DNA of 64,000 nucleotides from Nostoc parmelioides FACHB-3921 (GCF_014696625.1 NZ_JACJQL010000031.1:1-64000); one strand, 5' to 3'. Numbered from the stretch's first letter, positions 1-8,722 are shown. Notes: generated from the sequence alone by a model not told the origin. Numbers and translations are program-made.

Positions 1-70
1 TGCAAAGGAACTTATTCACTTTAGTTTTGCGTGATTACATTGTAGAAAATCTTACCCATACTTGTGTTGC

Positions 71-466
71 TTAGTACACATGAATGAAATTTTTTGTCAA
101 TGCGTAAGTCCTATCTACTTGTTTAATCACTATTAAATATAAATCTGTATAACTAGCATCATTAATATCTGTTTCTTCATTCACTTCTAAATAAATCACA
201 TGATAATTTTCTTGCCAAAGCTTTTGAATACGTTTTAACTCTGTGCTTTTGCCACAGCCACGATGTCCAGTAAATAAAATCGTGCTGAAATCCGCAGGTT
301 CTTGAAAGTCTAAAATGGTACTGACATTATCAACGGCTGAAGTTTTGCGGACTGCTGATAAATCAACATAGTATTTTTCGATATCTTCCCCTTCCAAGGG
401 TTCAACACTACAAGCTTGAAAGGCTGATTTCAAAGTGTTAGCACGTTGAAAATTAAGTGTAGTCAT
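71..466 (-). pseudogene. N-terminal fragment of a P-loop ATPase, 3' end replaced by repeat DNA
   Basis: The 131-residue product carries one clear Walker A motif (GHRGCGKST, residues 67-75) after an N-terminal segment typical of AAA/KAP-like NTPases. No Walker B, sensor or C-terminal domain follows, so it is far shorter than any working ATPase of this type. The last 13 residues begin RTYA, which is the translation of AGGACTTACGCA, the end of an interspersed repeat found elsewhere in the window. I infer that the gene was cut by that repeat or by a rearrangement at it. The ATG at 466 has no strong ribosome binding site. It could still be expressed as a short protein, but an inactive remnant is more likely. 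Confidence 0.5.
101..113 (-). repeat. Fragment of the AGGACTTACGCA interspersed repeat
   Basis: Read on the minus strand this is TAGGACTTACGCA, identical to the outer end of the hairpin repeat seen in full at 5171-5254 and (reverse) 11405-11458. It lies inside the 3' end of the ATPase remnant and supplies its last codons. Confidence 0.55.
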
Positions 467-560
467 CGTTGATGTTTAGTTAATTAATATAGATTCATCT
501 CTTAAGAATTTTAGGCGATCGCTGTACCAACTAGAAGCGACTGGGGAAGTAAGTATTATT

Positions 561-600
561 CCCCTACACCCCTATACCCTTAAACCCCTACACCCCTAAA
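561..600. repeat. Octamer tandem array (CCCCTACA/CCCCTAAA), five units
   Basis: Five consecutive 8-bp units, CCCCTACA, CCCCTATA, CCCTTAAA, CCCCTACA and CCCCTAAA, lie upstream of the SDR gene. The complementary octamer array lies at the other end of that gene (1358-1389), in inverted orientation. Confidence 0.85.
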
Positions 601-670
601 TTTTACTCCGATGCAAGCAATACGCCCACGCGTTATCTTGAATCATGAAGCTCTCTGGAGTTCATAAATC

Positions 671-1366
671 ATGAAAGGTAGACAAGTTCTACTTACAGGC
701 GGTACTGGTGGACTAGGTTTAGGAGTCACACCAGTCGTCCTCGCCCAAGGTGCAAATCTGACCATTACTTACCGCAATCTCAAGGAAGTTGAACGCCTCA
801 AGGAAGTTCTCCCGCCGGCGGATTTTGCTAGAGTTACCTTTATTCCCGCTAACTTGGAAGAAGAATCTTCTGTTGATAATCTCATTACCCGCATCGGTAG
901 GGTAGATGTATTAATTCACCTTGTGGGTGGCTTTTCGATGGGCAAAACTCACGAGTACAGTTATTACAGTTGGAAACGAGAATTTGAGATCAATTTAAAT
1001 ACAACTTTTTTGGTATGCAAATATAGCCTCAAAAGTATGTTAGACCACGGCTACGGACGTATTATCACTATCGGTTCTAAGGCTGCTGTGGAACCATCAG
1101 GAGGATTAGCCGCCTATTCTGCGGCGAAGGCGGGTGTGGTAGCTTTCACAAAAGCGATCGCTGATGAAACGAAAGGTACAAACATCACCGCTAATGTCAT
1201 CCTCCCCACAGTCATTGATACCCCTGCTAACCGTCAAGCAATGGGTACAGAAAATGCCGACAAATGGGTAAAACCTGAGTCTATTGGCGAATTAATCTGC
1301 TTTTTAGCCTCAGAAAAAGCCAAAGATATTCGCGGCGCTGCTATTCCGATATATGGAGGGGTGTAG
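671..1366 (+). CDS. Short-chain dehydrogenase/reductase (SDR) family protein
   Basis: 231 residues, the normal size for a classical SDR. The N-terminal Rossmann motif TGGTGGLG binds NAD(P). The catalytic set is visible as Ser in IITIGSKAA and YSAAK about 15 residues later. A SDR of this form reduces or oxidises a carbonyl/alcohol group in the cytoplasm; the substrate cannot be told. The ATG at 671 is preceded by GGAG at a rather long spacing. The stop codon TAG and the last codons (Gly-Gly-Val) lie in the GGGGTGTA tandem array, so the native C-terminus may have been replaced by repeat sequence. It stands alone, with no obvious operon partner. Confidence 0.85.
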   Translation: MKGRQVLLTGGTGGLGLGVTPVVLAQGANLTITYRNLKEVERLKEVLPPADFARVTFIPANLEEESSVDNLITRIGRVDVLIHLVGGFSMGKTHEYSYYSWKREFEINLNTTFLVCKYSLKSMLDHGYGRIITIGSKAAVEPSGGLAAYSAAKAGVVAFTKAIADETKGTNITANVILPTVIDTPANRQAMGTENADKWVKPESIGELICFLASEKAKDIRGAAIPIYGGV

Positions 1367-1389
1367 GGGTGTAGGGGTGTAGGGGTGTA
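1358..1389. repeat. Octamer tandem array (GGGGTGTA) x4 overlapping the SDR stop codon
   Basis: Four perfect head-to-tail copies of GGGGTGTA. The first copy contains the stop codon of the SDR gene at 1364-1366. This is the reverse complement of the array at 561-600. Confidence 0.9.
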
Positions 1390-1433
1390 AGAGAACAATT
1401 TTTTACTCCTCACTCCCTACTTCCTACTCCCTA

Positions 1434-2585
1434 CTATTGCTTAATAGGTGTACCACAGGGATAAGTAGCAACTTCTCCATTAGTTGCTACTTTCTCTACT
1501 GGTTGATCTTTCGCTGCTAGGTAGTCTGTGCGGAGTTTATCGTATAATTCTTCCCGTCTGTCATACAACCGCTTCAGAGGACGGGGTGGGCATTGATTGA
1601 GAATGTATGCTGTTACTAACGGTAAGGCGATCGTGCTATCTGTGTAACAAACAATGGTGCTGGGTAGTTCGTCTGGGTCGATCTTACCCCAACTTACTGC
1701 CTCTGCTGGTGTGGCTCCAGATAAGCCACCAGTATCAGGACGCGCATCTGTGAATTGAACAAAGAAATCATGTCCCCGTTCTTCTAATCCTAAAACCTCG
1801 TGAATCTGGGGTTGGGTTTGTAGCAAAAAGTTTTTCGGACTACCACCACCAAGAATTACAGCCGCACTTTTGCCTTCTCCTTCTCTGGCATTGTAGGCGA
1901 TCGCAGCTGTTTCATTCACGTCAATGGCTGGATCTAATATCAGTTGTGAACCTTCCAACGCCAACGCCGCTACGTTCATCCCGATGGAACTGTCACCAGG
2001 GGAAGATGTGTAAATGGGTACGCCATATTCATAAGCTGTAGCTAGCAAGCAGGAATGTTTCACCCCTAATTGCTTTTCAACTTCCCTGACATACTTACCC
2101 AACAGATAATGAAACTCCGCCGTTCCCATTCGTTTTTGAAAGGGTTCTGCTTGCAAAATCTTGCGGATGAAAGCATCAGTTTCTAGCAGGACATCATAAC
2201 CAAAGATGATGTCGTAAATTCTGATAGTCCCTTCTTCACGCAACTTGACATCATCTAAAAACGGGTTCCCAGCGAACAACTCAAAACCTAACCCATAGTG
2301 CATATCATGGTAAAGATTTGCACCAGTGCTAATCATCCAATCAATAAAGCCATTACGAATTAGAGGCGCAAGTGCAGACACCCCAAAACCCGCCGGTGTC
2401 ATCGCACCGGAAAGACTTACACCCACAGTCACACCATCTTTGAGGATATCACAAGCCAATAATTGGCTGGCTTCCCGCAAACGCGCTGAGTTGTAGGCGG
2501 TGAAGTAATTATCAATCAAATCCACCACACTGATATCTCTTGACATCGGTATAGGTGCAATTTTCTTACCCAAATGTTTTGCCAT
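1434..2585 (-). CDS. speY: Deoxyhypusine synthase-like protein (probable homospermidine synthase)
   Basis: 383 residues with the deoxyhypusine synthase fold signature: an NAD-binding region around YTSSPGDSSIGMNVA (192-206) and GGGSPKNF, whose Lys251 matches the catalytic lysine of the family. Bacteria lack hypusine, and in Anabaena a homologue of this family has been described as making homospermidine from spermidine/putrescine, a polyamine needed for diazotrophic growth; the symbol is given on that basis. The start MAKHLGKK at 2585 fits the family's N-terminus. No polyamine neighbour is seen, so the exact product rests on family knowledge and not on context. Confidence 0.8.
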   Translation of the reverse strand: MAKHLGKKIAPIPMSRDISVVDLIDNYFTAYNSARLREASQLLACDILKDGVTVGVSLSGAMTPAGFGVSALAPLIRNGFIDWMISTGANLYHDMHYGLGFELFAGNPFLDDVKLREEGTIRIYDIIFGYDVLLETDAFIRKILQAEPFQKRMGTAEFHYLLGKYVREVEKQLGVKHSCLLATAYEYGVPIYTSSPGDSSIGMNVAALALEGSQLILDPAIDVNETAAIAYNAREGEGKSAAVILGGGSPKNFLLQTQPQIHEVLGLEERGHDFFVQFTDARPDTGGLSGATPAEAVSWGKIDPDELPSTIVCYTDSTIALPLVTAYILNQCPPRPLKRLYDRREELYDKLRTDYLAAKDQPVEKVATNGEVATYPCGTPIKQ

Positions 2586-2736
2586 TTTCAGACTCCCGAA
2601 TCGTAACCTTGCCGAATCTAATGTTAACTATGTTTCAGCAATTTCTCGCATCCCCTGAATGTACAAATCATTCGCGCTTTGTGCAGAACATAGGAAAACT
2701 ACGAATTTTTTTTAACTTGCACAATTTATCGTGATG

Positions 2737-2761
2737 ACTGTTGACCGTTGACAGTCAACAG
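2737..2761. repeat. Short tandem heptamer repeat (STRR)
   Basis: GTTGACCGTTGACAGTCAACAG, a facing pair of the GTTGAC/GTCAAC heptamers. These heptamers recur in many gaps in this window and are typical of filamentous cyanobacteria. Confidence 0.6.
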
Positions 2762-2794
2762 CCCTTATTCGTAGTTATGCAATTTAGACGTGCA

Positions 2795-3190
2795 TTAGCT
2801 TATGCGAATTGCTTGTAATCGCTGCAATATTGTCAACAAATGACCATTATCTATCATTTGCGCTAGATGACCACTACAAAAACGTTCTTTACGAACGTGG
2901 CTAGTCAATAATTTCTGTATTGTAGAAATATCAGCTAAATTTAATAGTTCGGGATTAGTTACAAAACGATTAGCTTCATCCTGCCAATTTGTCCAATCAA
3001 AAGATATGACAAAATTTCCTGCGTAAAGTGCTGTTATGAATCTATTAAATTCCTTAGAATAGCAGTAAGGGTCTAAGGTTAAAGGTTCAGTTTGTATATC
3101 ATATAGTTGGCAATTTTGACTGGAAAATAATGTGAGAAAAGTGAGTACATTATCGATGTTTTGTAGCGTAACTGAACTGGACATAACCAC
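2795..3190 (-). CDS. Hypothetical protein, 131 aa
   Basis: I do not recognise this protein with confidence. It is soluble, acidic to neutral, without signal peptide or membrane segment. Its middle (NFVISFDWTNWQDEAN) and C-terminal helix (ISTIQKLLTSHVRKERF) look like a compact globular domain and not a random reading frame. Two closely spaced starts exist (Met1 and Met3). It is flanked by the polyamine gene on the left and points away from cobO. A stand-alone small domain of the DUF6508 type is possible but unproven. Confidence 0.6.
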   Translation of the reverse strand: MVMSSSVTLQNIDNVLTFLTLFSSQNCQLYDIQTEPLTLDPYCYSKEFNRFITALYAGNFVISFDWTNWQDEANRFVTNPELLNLADISTIQKLLTSHVRKERFCSGHLAQMIDNGHLLTILQRLQAIRIS

Positions 3191-3458
3191 AACCTAAAGA
3201 CTGTATAAATTGCGTGCTAGAAAGCAATTAGAGAGATTTACTAGATATATTCTTATACACCTTACAAAGCTAAATCATTCGCGCAACATTGCCCATAGGA
3301 GAAGATTTAGTCAAGTATCAAACTCAATCGGTGAAAACTTAGTCTTTTTCACCAATTCTTTTTCTTTTCTCTGCCATATTCCCCTCACGTTCTCATCAAT
3401 CTAACCACAAGTTTTTCTTGGGTTTGTTAGTTGTAACATTTATTTTCTGTATTTCCTG

Positions 3459-4151
3459 ATGAATTTGATGACAAGCGATACACCAGAAGCATTAGAATCA
3501 GATAAGGAAATTGAGCGTCTCATTGATGAAATAATGGCATCAACCCAAAACCTTTCTGATGAACAATACCGCACTAAAATGCAGCGCCGCAAGGAAGTAC
3601 AGGAGCGCCGCATATCTCAAGCTGTGCCAGAAAAAGGGTTAATTATAGTTAATACTGGTAACGGTAAAGGCAAAACCACAGCAGCACTAGGTATGGTATT
3701 ACGATCGCTGGGTCATGGGTATAAAGTAGCGATCGTCCAGTTCATCAAGGGTGCTTGGGAACCTTCAGAAAAAAGCGTATTTAGCTATTGGGAAGACCAA
3801 ATCGAGTTTCACGCAATGGGAGAAGGCTTTACTTGGGACACCCAAGACCGCGATCGCGACATTGACAAAGCTCAAGCCGCATGGGAAAAATCATTAGAAT
3901 TCATCCTTGACCCCCAGTACCAGTTAGTCCTACTAGACGAAATTAATATTGCCTTGAAAATGGGCTATTTAAGCATAGATCAGGTGCTGGCTGGTTTGGC
4001 ACGTAAACCAGTAAGTAAACACGTCATCCTCACAGGTAGAGGCGCACCAGCCGCCCTTATTGAACGCGCAGACTTGGTTACAGAAATGACCCTGATTAAG
4101 CATCCTTTCCGTGATCAAAACGTTAAGGCGCAACCAGGGATTGAGTATTAG
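3459..4151 (+). CDS. cobO: Cob(I)alamin adenosyltransferase, CobO/BtuR type
   Basis: 230 residues. It transfers the 5'-deoxyadenosyl group of ATP to cob(I)alamin/cobyrinate a,c-diamide in B12 synthesis and salvage. The P-loop GNGKGKTTAALG lies near residue 65, and the Walker B-like LLDEINIALKMGYL near residue 155 is diagnostic of CobO. The first 60 residues are a charged helical extension (ESDKEIERLIDEIM and onward), also seen in other cyanobacterial versions. A second in-frame ATG three codons downstream could be the true start. A second B12 gene, cobM, lies at 39979-40764, unlinked. Confidence 0.92.
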   Translation: MNLMTSDTPEALESDKEIERLIDEIMASTQNLSDEQYRTKMQRRKEVQERRISQAVPEKGLIIVNTGNGKGKTTAALGMVLRSLGHGYKVAIVQFIKGAWEPSEKSVFSYWEDQIEFHAMGEGFTWDTQDRDRDIDKAQAAWEKSLEFILDPQYQLVLLDEINIALKMGYLSIDQVLAGLARKPVSKHVILTGRGAPAALIERADLVTEMTLIKHPFRDQNVKAQPGIEY

Positions 4152-4166
4152 TTGTATACAACGTCT

Positions 4167-4796
4167 CTACTGACTGCACATTTGCAGAATGCGGCGATCG
4201 CCAGCACTTATTCTGTTAATGGGATGATAATCTTGCAATGCTAGGGAATAAGCATAGCTCATTGGCTCATCTTCAGAAAATTTGGGTAATGTACTGGCTG
4301 TAGCTACTTCCGGTGAAATACCAGGGTCTGGTGTGGCGGTAACAGTCATTGCCAACTCTCCAGATGTATCAAGTTTGCCTTGAAAACAACTAAACTCAGA
4401 ATTAGGCATATACAATGCGCCTACTAGTCTACCTTGCTGTTTTTTAAACAGAACATAACCTTGTCCTATTTGGTCTGGTTGTGGCGATTGACCATAAAGA
4501 TAAATGCCATCTTTTCTTGGTAAACTAAACTTCGGTGCGATCGCTGTTTCTTTTTCGGCTTTCTGATTCTTTGTTTGTGCTAAATTTTCACTAACTGGGC
4601 TTAAGTTCATCAAATGAGGAGTCAGGGAACTATGTGGTTCGCCATGCGTCGATAGGGTTGTAGAAGTAGGTAGCGATACTTCCTGACTCAGCACAGGCTT
4701 GATTTCTTCGCCCACCATAGCAAGGGTAAAAAGTAGACCAATAGCGGGGATTCTCAACTGACGCAAGGGTGAAGATTTAGAAATATTGTTAAGCAC
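4167..4796 (-). CDS. Hypothetical exported protein, 209 aa
   Basis: The N-terminus has a basic stretch followed by a hydrophobic segment (IPAIGLLFTLAMV, residues 17-29), consistent with a signal peptide or anchor, with possible cleavage after PVLSQ. The remainder is a polar Ser/Thr/Pro-rich linker and then a C-terminal domain (KDGIYLYGQSPQPDQIGQGY...; two Cys, one three residues from the end). Similar proteins are common in cyanobacteria without known role. It converges on cobO, with only 15 bases between the stop codons. Confidence 0.65.
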   Translation of the reverse strand: MLNNISKSSPLRQLRIPAIGLLFTLAMVGEEIKPVLSQEVSLPTSTTLSTHGEPHSSLTPHLMNLSPVSENLAQTKNQKAEKETAIAPKFSLPRKDGIYLYGQSPQPDQIGQGYVLFKKQQGRLVGALYMPNSEFSCFQGKLDTSGELAMTVTATPDPGISPEVATASTLPKFSEDEPMSYAYSLALQDYHPINRISAGDRRILQMCSQ

Positions 4797-5170
4797 CCGA
4801 CTCCTCCTGTGACAAACTTATACGACTGCCTCTGCAACTTGTCTTAAACCATAAGTAAATTTGCAACCTTTAAGTCTCGGTCAAAGGTTTGATCTATTTT
4901 TTATAGAAAAAATATTTTTTAAAAACTCAGGTTTACTGGATTTTTTCGCAAGTTATCTTAAACTATCAGCGATTATGAAACTTTTGCTTCCCCCAACAGA
5001 TTCATCCTATTAGGTGATGTAAACTGTAATGAAATCATTGACGAAGTTTAAAGTCTTGCCGTTACATTTCTCAGTCAAAGAAATTAACGTTGCTAGGTAC
5101 ATAGAGATATACAACAGCAAGTATTTTCATTTCGGAAAAGTCAAAATCTTTTTTCGTCCGTTATAAAAAA
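4797..5170. other. Intergenic region without recognisable gene
   Basis: AT-rich stretch upstream of the exported-protein gene. I see no open frame with a ribosome binding site and no RNA gene. It presumably holds the promoter for the leftward gene ending at 4167. Confidence 0.4.
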
Positions 5171-5254
5171 TAGGACTTACGCACCCAGGTTGTTTGTTGA
5201 GGCTGGGTGTAAGGGTTTCAAATATTTATACCCCTAAACCCCTAAACCCCTAAA
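5171..5254 (+). repeat. Full copy of the AGGACTTACGCA hairpin/octamer repeat
   Basis: Begins TAGGACTTACGCACCCAG, contains the inverted pair CACCCAG...CTGGGTG around a 14-base loop, continues TAAGGGTTTCAAATATTTA and ends with three CCCCTAAA octamers. The same order of parts occurs in reverse at 11405-11458, 27846-27949 and 51258-51320. Confidence 0.8.
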
Positions 5255-5285
5255 AAAATCGCCCCCTGACTGAGTTCAGGAGGCG
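5251..5285 (-). terminator. Rho-independent terminator of the sigma factor gene
   Basis: On the minus strand a 10-bp stem CGCCTCCTGA/TCAGGGGGCG (one G:U-type mismatch) with a 6-base loop is followed by ATTTTTTTAG. It lies about 45 bases beyond the sigma stop codon. A second perfect hairpin, GACGTAGCA C TGCTACGTC, lies closer to the stop at 5305-5323. Confidence 0.8.
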
Positions 5286-5330
5286 CGGAGATTTTTGTGG
5301 TGGAGACGTAGCACTGCTACGTCTTGATAA

Positions 5331-6314
5331 TTAGCTAGCGACGTATTCTTTAACATTGGCTCGACGGCGACGCAGATGAGCTAGTGCTTGATGTTCTAAT
5401 TGGCGGACGCGTTCACGACTGAGATTCAATCGTTCACCGACTTTTGCCAAAGACAACTCATTACCGTCTAGTAAGCCAAAGCGTAAGGCTACGACTTCTC
5501 GCTGTTGGGGTGTGAGTTCTGCCAAAAGGGTATTCAGGTCTTGGCGCAAGAATTCTTGAGTGGTGTAATACTCTGGTGATGGGCCTTCATCTTCGAGCAT
5601 TTCTTGCAGTTCTGTATCCTGGTTGTCACCAACTTTCACATCTAGAGAAACTGGTTGACGCGCCATGTTCAGATACTCACGAATCTGAGCAGGTTCTAGT
5701 TCTAGTTCTTTGGCGATTTCTGCTGGTGAAGGAGAACGCCCCAAGGTTTGAGCTAGTTCGCGCTGAACTTTTTTGATTTTGTTCAGTTTCTCGGTAATAT
5801 GGATAGGTAGCCTGATGGTACGACCTTGTTGAGCGATCGCACGGGTAATCGCTTGGCGAATCCACCAGTAAGCGTAGGTTGAGAATTTGTAACCCCTCAT
5901 CGGGTCGAATTTCTCTACGCCTCTTTCTAGTCCCAGAGTTCCTTCTTGGATTAAATCTAGGAACTCCATGTTCCGCTTTTGGTATTTCTTGGCAATCGCC
6001 ACTACCAAACGTAGGTTCGCTTCAATCATTTTTTGCTTGGCTCGCTTACCCTGAGTTACAGTCTGTTTCACCTCTGTTTCAGACTTTTGAACGTGGTCAG
6101 CCCACTCTGGTAAACTCGGTTCTCGATCCAATTTTTTCGCTAAAGCCTCTTTAGCGTCAATCAGCGACATCATTTGCTGCACCTGCTTCCCGTAAACAAT
6201 CTCTTGCTCACGGGTGAGCAGGGGTACACGACCAATTTCTCGCAGATAGGTTCGCACCATATCAGCCGTGAATTTGGTATTTGTGTCTTCTGTGTGGGTG
6301 TTAACAGTAGGCAT
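5331..6314 (-). CDS. RNA polymerase sigma factor, sigma-70 group 2 (SigB/C/D type)
   Basis: 327 residues from the ATG at 6314, the usual length for cyanobacterial group 2 factors, which are non-essential relatives of SigA that redirect RNA polymerase under nutrient or light stress. Region 1.2 (DMVRTYLREIGRVPLLT), region 2 with the -10 binding helix (YKFSTYAYWWIRQAITRAI), region 3 and region 4 with the -35 helix-turn-helix (SLAKVGERLNLSRERVRQLE) are complete; the long acidic region 1.1 of SigA is absent. A TTG 16 codons upstream could extend it, but the ATG with GAGGA upstream is preferred. Which paralogue it is cannot be decided by eye. Confidence 0.92.
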   Translation of the reverse strand: MPTVNTHTEDTNTKFTADMVRTYLREIGRVPLLTREQEIVYGKQVQQMMSLIDAKEALAKKLDREPSLPEWADHVQKSETEVKQTVTQGKRAKQKMIEANLRLVVAIAKKYQKRNMEFLDLIQEGTLGLERGVEKFDPMRGYKFSTYAYWWIRQAITRAIAQQGRTIRLPIHITEKLNKIKKVQRELAQTLGRSPSPAEIAKELELEPAQIREYLNMARQPVSLDVKVGDNQDTELQEMLEDEGPSPEYYTTQEFLRQDLNTLLAELTPQQREVVALRFGLLDGNELSLAKVGERLNLSRERVRQLEHQALAHLRRRRANVKEYVAS

Positions 6315-6877
6315 TGGTGCGTTGTCCTCTACTCCGTAAACACAATCAATATTGAGTAACAAATTTAGCTAGTAAACATCGTCCGCATCTCACAGAACTC
6401 AAGGCGCTACCAAACTTAAACAATTTCATGTATCCGTTTTCTAGAAGGCGCTGCCTTGAGATAGGTTCCCCTACCATCCGACAATGTTTTAATGTCTTAC
6501 AAGCACAGTGGTTAATTTTCCAGAATTCTTTCTTTATTTCAGTTACTGGCAGCAACTGTTCAATACGAAGTCAGTATGAGTTCCACTTAGTTTTATATTA
6601 AGACAAATCAGGTGGATAGTAAAGTAGCCAAAAGAAGGATATGGATTATAGTGTAAAATTGCTTTTTTTATAAAAAGATTTTTAAGTTCCTTAGAAAAGC
6701 TAACTATATCTATAGTGACGCGAAAACCCCCTCTTCTGTTGCCTGCCAGTAGGGAGATAACCGAACTCTATAGGTTAAGAGTTTACTACTTACGTAGTTA
6801 GTTGTCGGTTGTCAGTTGTCAGTTGTTATTCTTCGCTTCCTCTGCTCCCCTGCTCCCCTACACCCGTGCTTCTCACG
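6315..6877. other. Upstream region of the sigma gene, with a heptamer repeat
   Basis: No credible gene. It holds the 5' region of the sigma factor and, at 6797-6828, a short tandem repeat (GTTGTCGGTTGTCAGTTGTC) followed by CT-rich sequence up to the stop of the HerA-like gene. Between 6590 and 6710 it is strongly AT-rich, which fits a promoter region. Confidence 0.45.
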
Positions 6878-8617
6878 CTAGAATCCCAAATCAGCTTTGG
6901 CTAGTTCAGCTGCTGCGAATACTTCTGCATCTGGTTTTTCTTCCCAGGCTGCATCGCCAATTTCCGCATAGAAGGTTGAATCATAGGGACGAGTCCGGAC
7001 TACCACGGGCATAGGGACGGCATGACCTAAAATTAAAGCTTGTTGCTTGGAGTCTAGCTTGGCTAACACTGACCTGAGACCACCAGCCCCTGATACGCCG
7101 GTGAATATGGCATCAATGTCTTTGTCGTCATTTAGTAAGGCGGTGATGCGTGTCCCAATTTGGGACATAACTTCATTATCTATGCCTGAAGGTCGTTGAT
7201 CAACTACCAAAAGGGTTACGAAATATTTACGCAGTTCACGGGCAATTGTACCAAATATAGTGCTTTGAACGATCGCCGGGTCTAGGAAGCGGTGGGCTTC
7301 TTCTATTGTAATCATTAATGGCGTGGGGCGATCGCTGGGATTTTTACTTTGTAGGAATTTATCAGCTTTGCGGACGTAATGCTCATGAATCCGTCTGGTG
7401 ATCATGTTAGTTACCAGCATATAGGAGAGCATATTCGACTGGGAACCAAATTCTATAACGACATTTTTGCCGGCTTCTAAAGATTGTAAAATTTTATTAA
7501 TATAATTTTGGGGGCAGACTGCCCGCATATATTTAAGACCATCTAAGCGCAAAAGCTTACGCTGTAACGCCATAATTGAGCCTTTGTGTCCTCGCTTCTC
7601 GTCACAAAACATCTCAATTTCTTCATTAGTCATATTCAGCAATTGGACAATCCAAGATTTGCCGAACTCACTATATAAGATGTTGGCATTATCTAAGGCT
7701 GCTTCCGATAAGCCTAAATCTCGACTACATAATTTCACATCTTCGACTTCGATTTGCTCATAACTCAAATAGAGTTCATGGGAATCTCTTACACCCCGGC
7801 GCTTGCTTGATTCCGGGTCGAGGGTATATACTTCCACTCTCCCCGGAAACAGTTGCTTGAGTCCCTTAACGGTGTTGACGTTCTTTCCTTCCGCTACTGC
7901 TTCCCAGCCATACTCGGAGTGCATATCAAATATCAAGTTAACCGCCGCATTCTTACGAATCACCCCAGCTAAGAGTAAGCGGGTGAGGAAAGATTTACCC
8001 GTACCCGATTTACCAAACACTCCGTTACTACGTTCGACAAACCGATTTAAATCAATACATACAGGGACATCCATATCTAAGGGTTTACCGATGGAAAAGT
8101 TTTTCCGTTGGATGTCGTCTTCCCAACCAAACACTCGGCGAAAATCTTCCACGCTGGCTTCATAAACTTGGCTGAAGTGACTGGGGATAGTTTTCACCGG
8201 GAGTAATTCCATCGTCGTACTAGTTTGGGGTTGAAAAGAAGCCAAACCTGTGGAAGATGGGACAAAAGGATTTACAGATTTACCATCTGTTGCTGTCACA
8301 GACTCATTAGATTCAGGGGTGAACATCAGCATCGGTGAGAGGTTAATCGTTCCATAAGTCCCACTCCCGGCTAAAACGTCCCGTAAAAAAGTGTCCTCCC
8401 AACTGGGGGGACTAGCAATAATGCGCGCGTTAGCAGTTCCCAAGGCTACATCTGTCAGCATACAGAAAAAGCGCGATCGCATCCCTTGGACTACCAAAAA
8501 TTTACCTACCCGCATATCCTCAACGGAAATATCCGGGTGTAAGCGCACTTCTAAACCCTCAGTGAGAGAACCTTGAATTACTGAACCTAATGGTTGTTGT
8601 GGATTGTCATTTGTCAT
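6878..8617 (-). CDS. HerA-like ATPase (DUF87 family)
   Basis: 579 residues. HerA/FtsK-type ATPases form hexamers that translocate along DNA, typically with the nuclease NurA in end resection. An N-terminal barrel-like domain precedes the ATPase core, with Walker A GKSGTGKS at 202-209, Walker B LMITIEEAHR around residue 425 and an arginine-rich sensor region (ELRKYFVTLLVVDQRPSG). No NurA gene is adjacent, so the partner is unknown. The stop is followed directly by CT-rich low-complexity sequence, and the start is preceded by heptamer repeats; no operon is evident. Some members act in phage defence with a nuclease neighbour, which is not seen here. Confidence 0.85.
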   Translation of the reverse strand: MTNDNPQQPLGSVIQGSLTEGLEVRLHPDISVEDMRVGKFLVVQGMRSRFFCMLTDVALGTANARIIASPPSWEDTFLRDVLAGSGTYGTINLSPMLMFTPESNESVTATDGKSVNPFVPSSTGLASFQPQTSTTMELLPVKTIPSHFSQVYEASVEDFRRVFGWEDDIQRKNFSIGKPLDMDVPVCIDLNRFVERSNGVFGKSGTGKSFLTRLLLAGVIRKNAAVNLIFDMHSEYGWEAVAEGKNVNTVKGLKQLFPGRVEVYTLDPESSKRRGVRDSHELYLSYEQIEVEDVKLCSRDLGLSEAALDNANILYSEFGKSWIVQLLNMTNEEIEMFCDEKRGHKGSIMALQRKLLRLDGLKYMRAVCPQNYINKILQSLEAGKNVVIEFGSQSNMLSYMLVTNMITRRIHEHYVRKADKFLQSKNPSDRPTPLMITIEEAHRFLDPAIVQSTIFGTIARELRKYFVTLLVVDQRPSGIDNEVMSQIGTRITALLNDDKDIDAIFTGVSGAGGLRSVLAKLDSKQQALILGHAVPMPVVVRTRPYDSTFYAEIGDAAWEEKPDAEVFAAAELAKADLGF

Positions 8618-8699
8618 TAGTCAGTTGTCAGTTGTCAGTTGTCAATAGTCCATATTTATGAGTCAACAGTCAACAGTCAACAGTCAACAGTCAACAGTT
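8618..8699. repeat. Short tandem heptamer repeats (CAGTTGT and GTCAACA)
   Basis: At least three CAGTTGT units (8620-8643), then five GTCAACA units (8662-8697), which are nearly inverse to one another. They fill the whole gap between the HerA-like gene and the GST gene. Confidence 0.9.
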
Positions 8700-8722
8700 A
8701 CTCTCCTTATCTTCCCCAGTCC

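Noticed and set aside
3210..3404. Rightward frame of 64 codons
   Set aside because: Composition is biased, no ribosome binding site, no family likeness; the region just precedes cobO.
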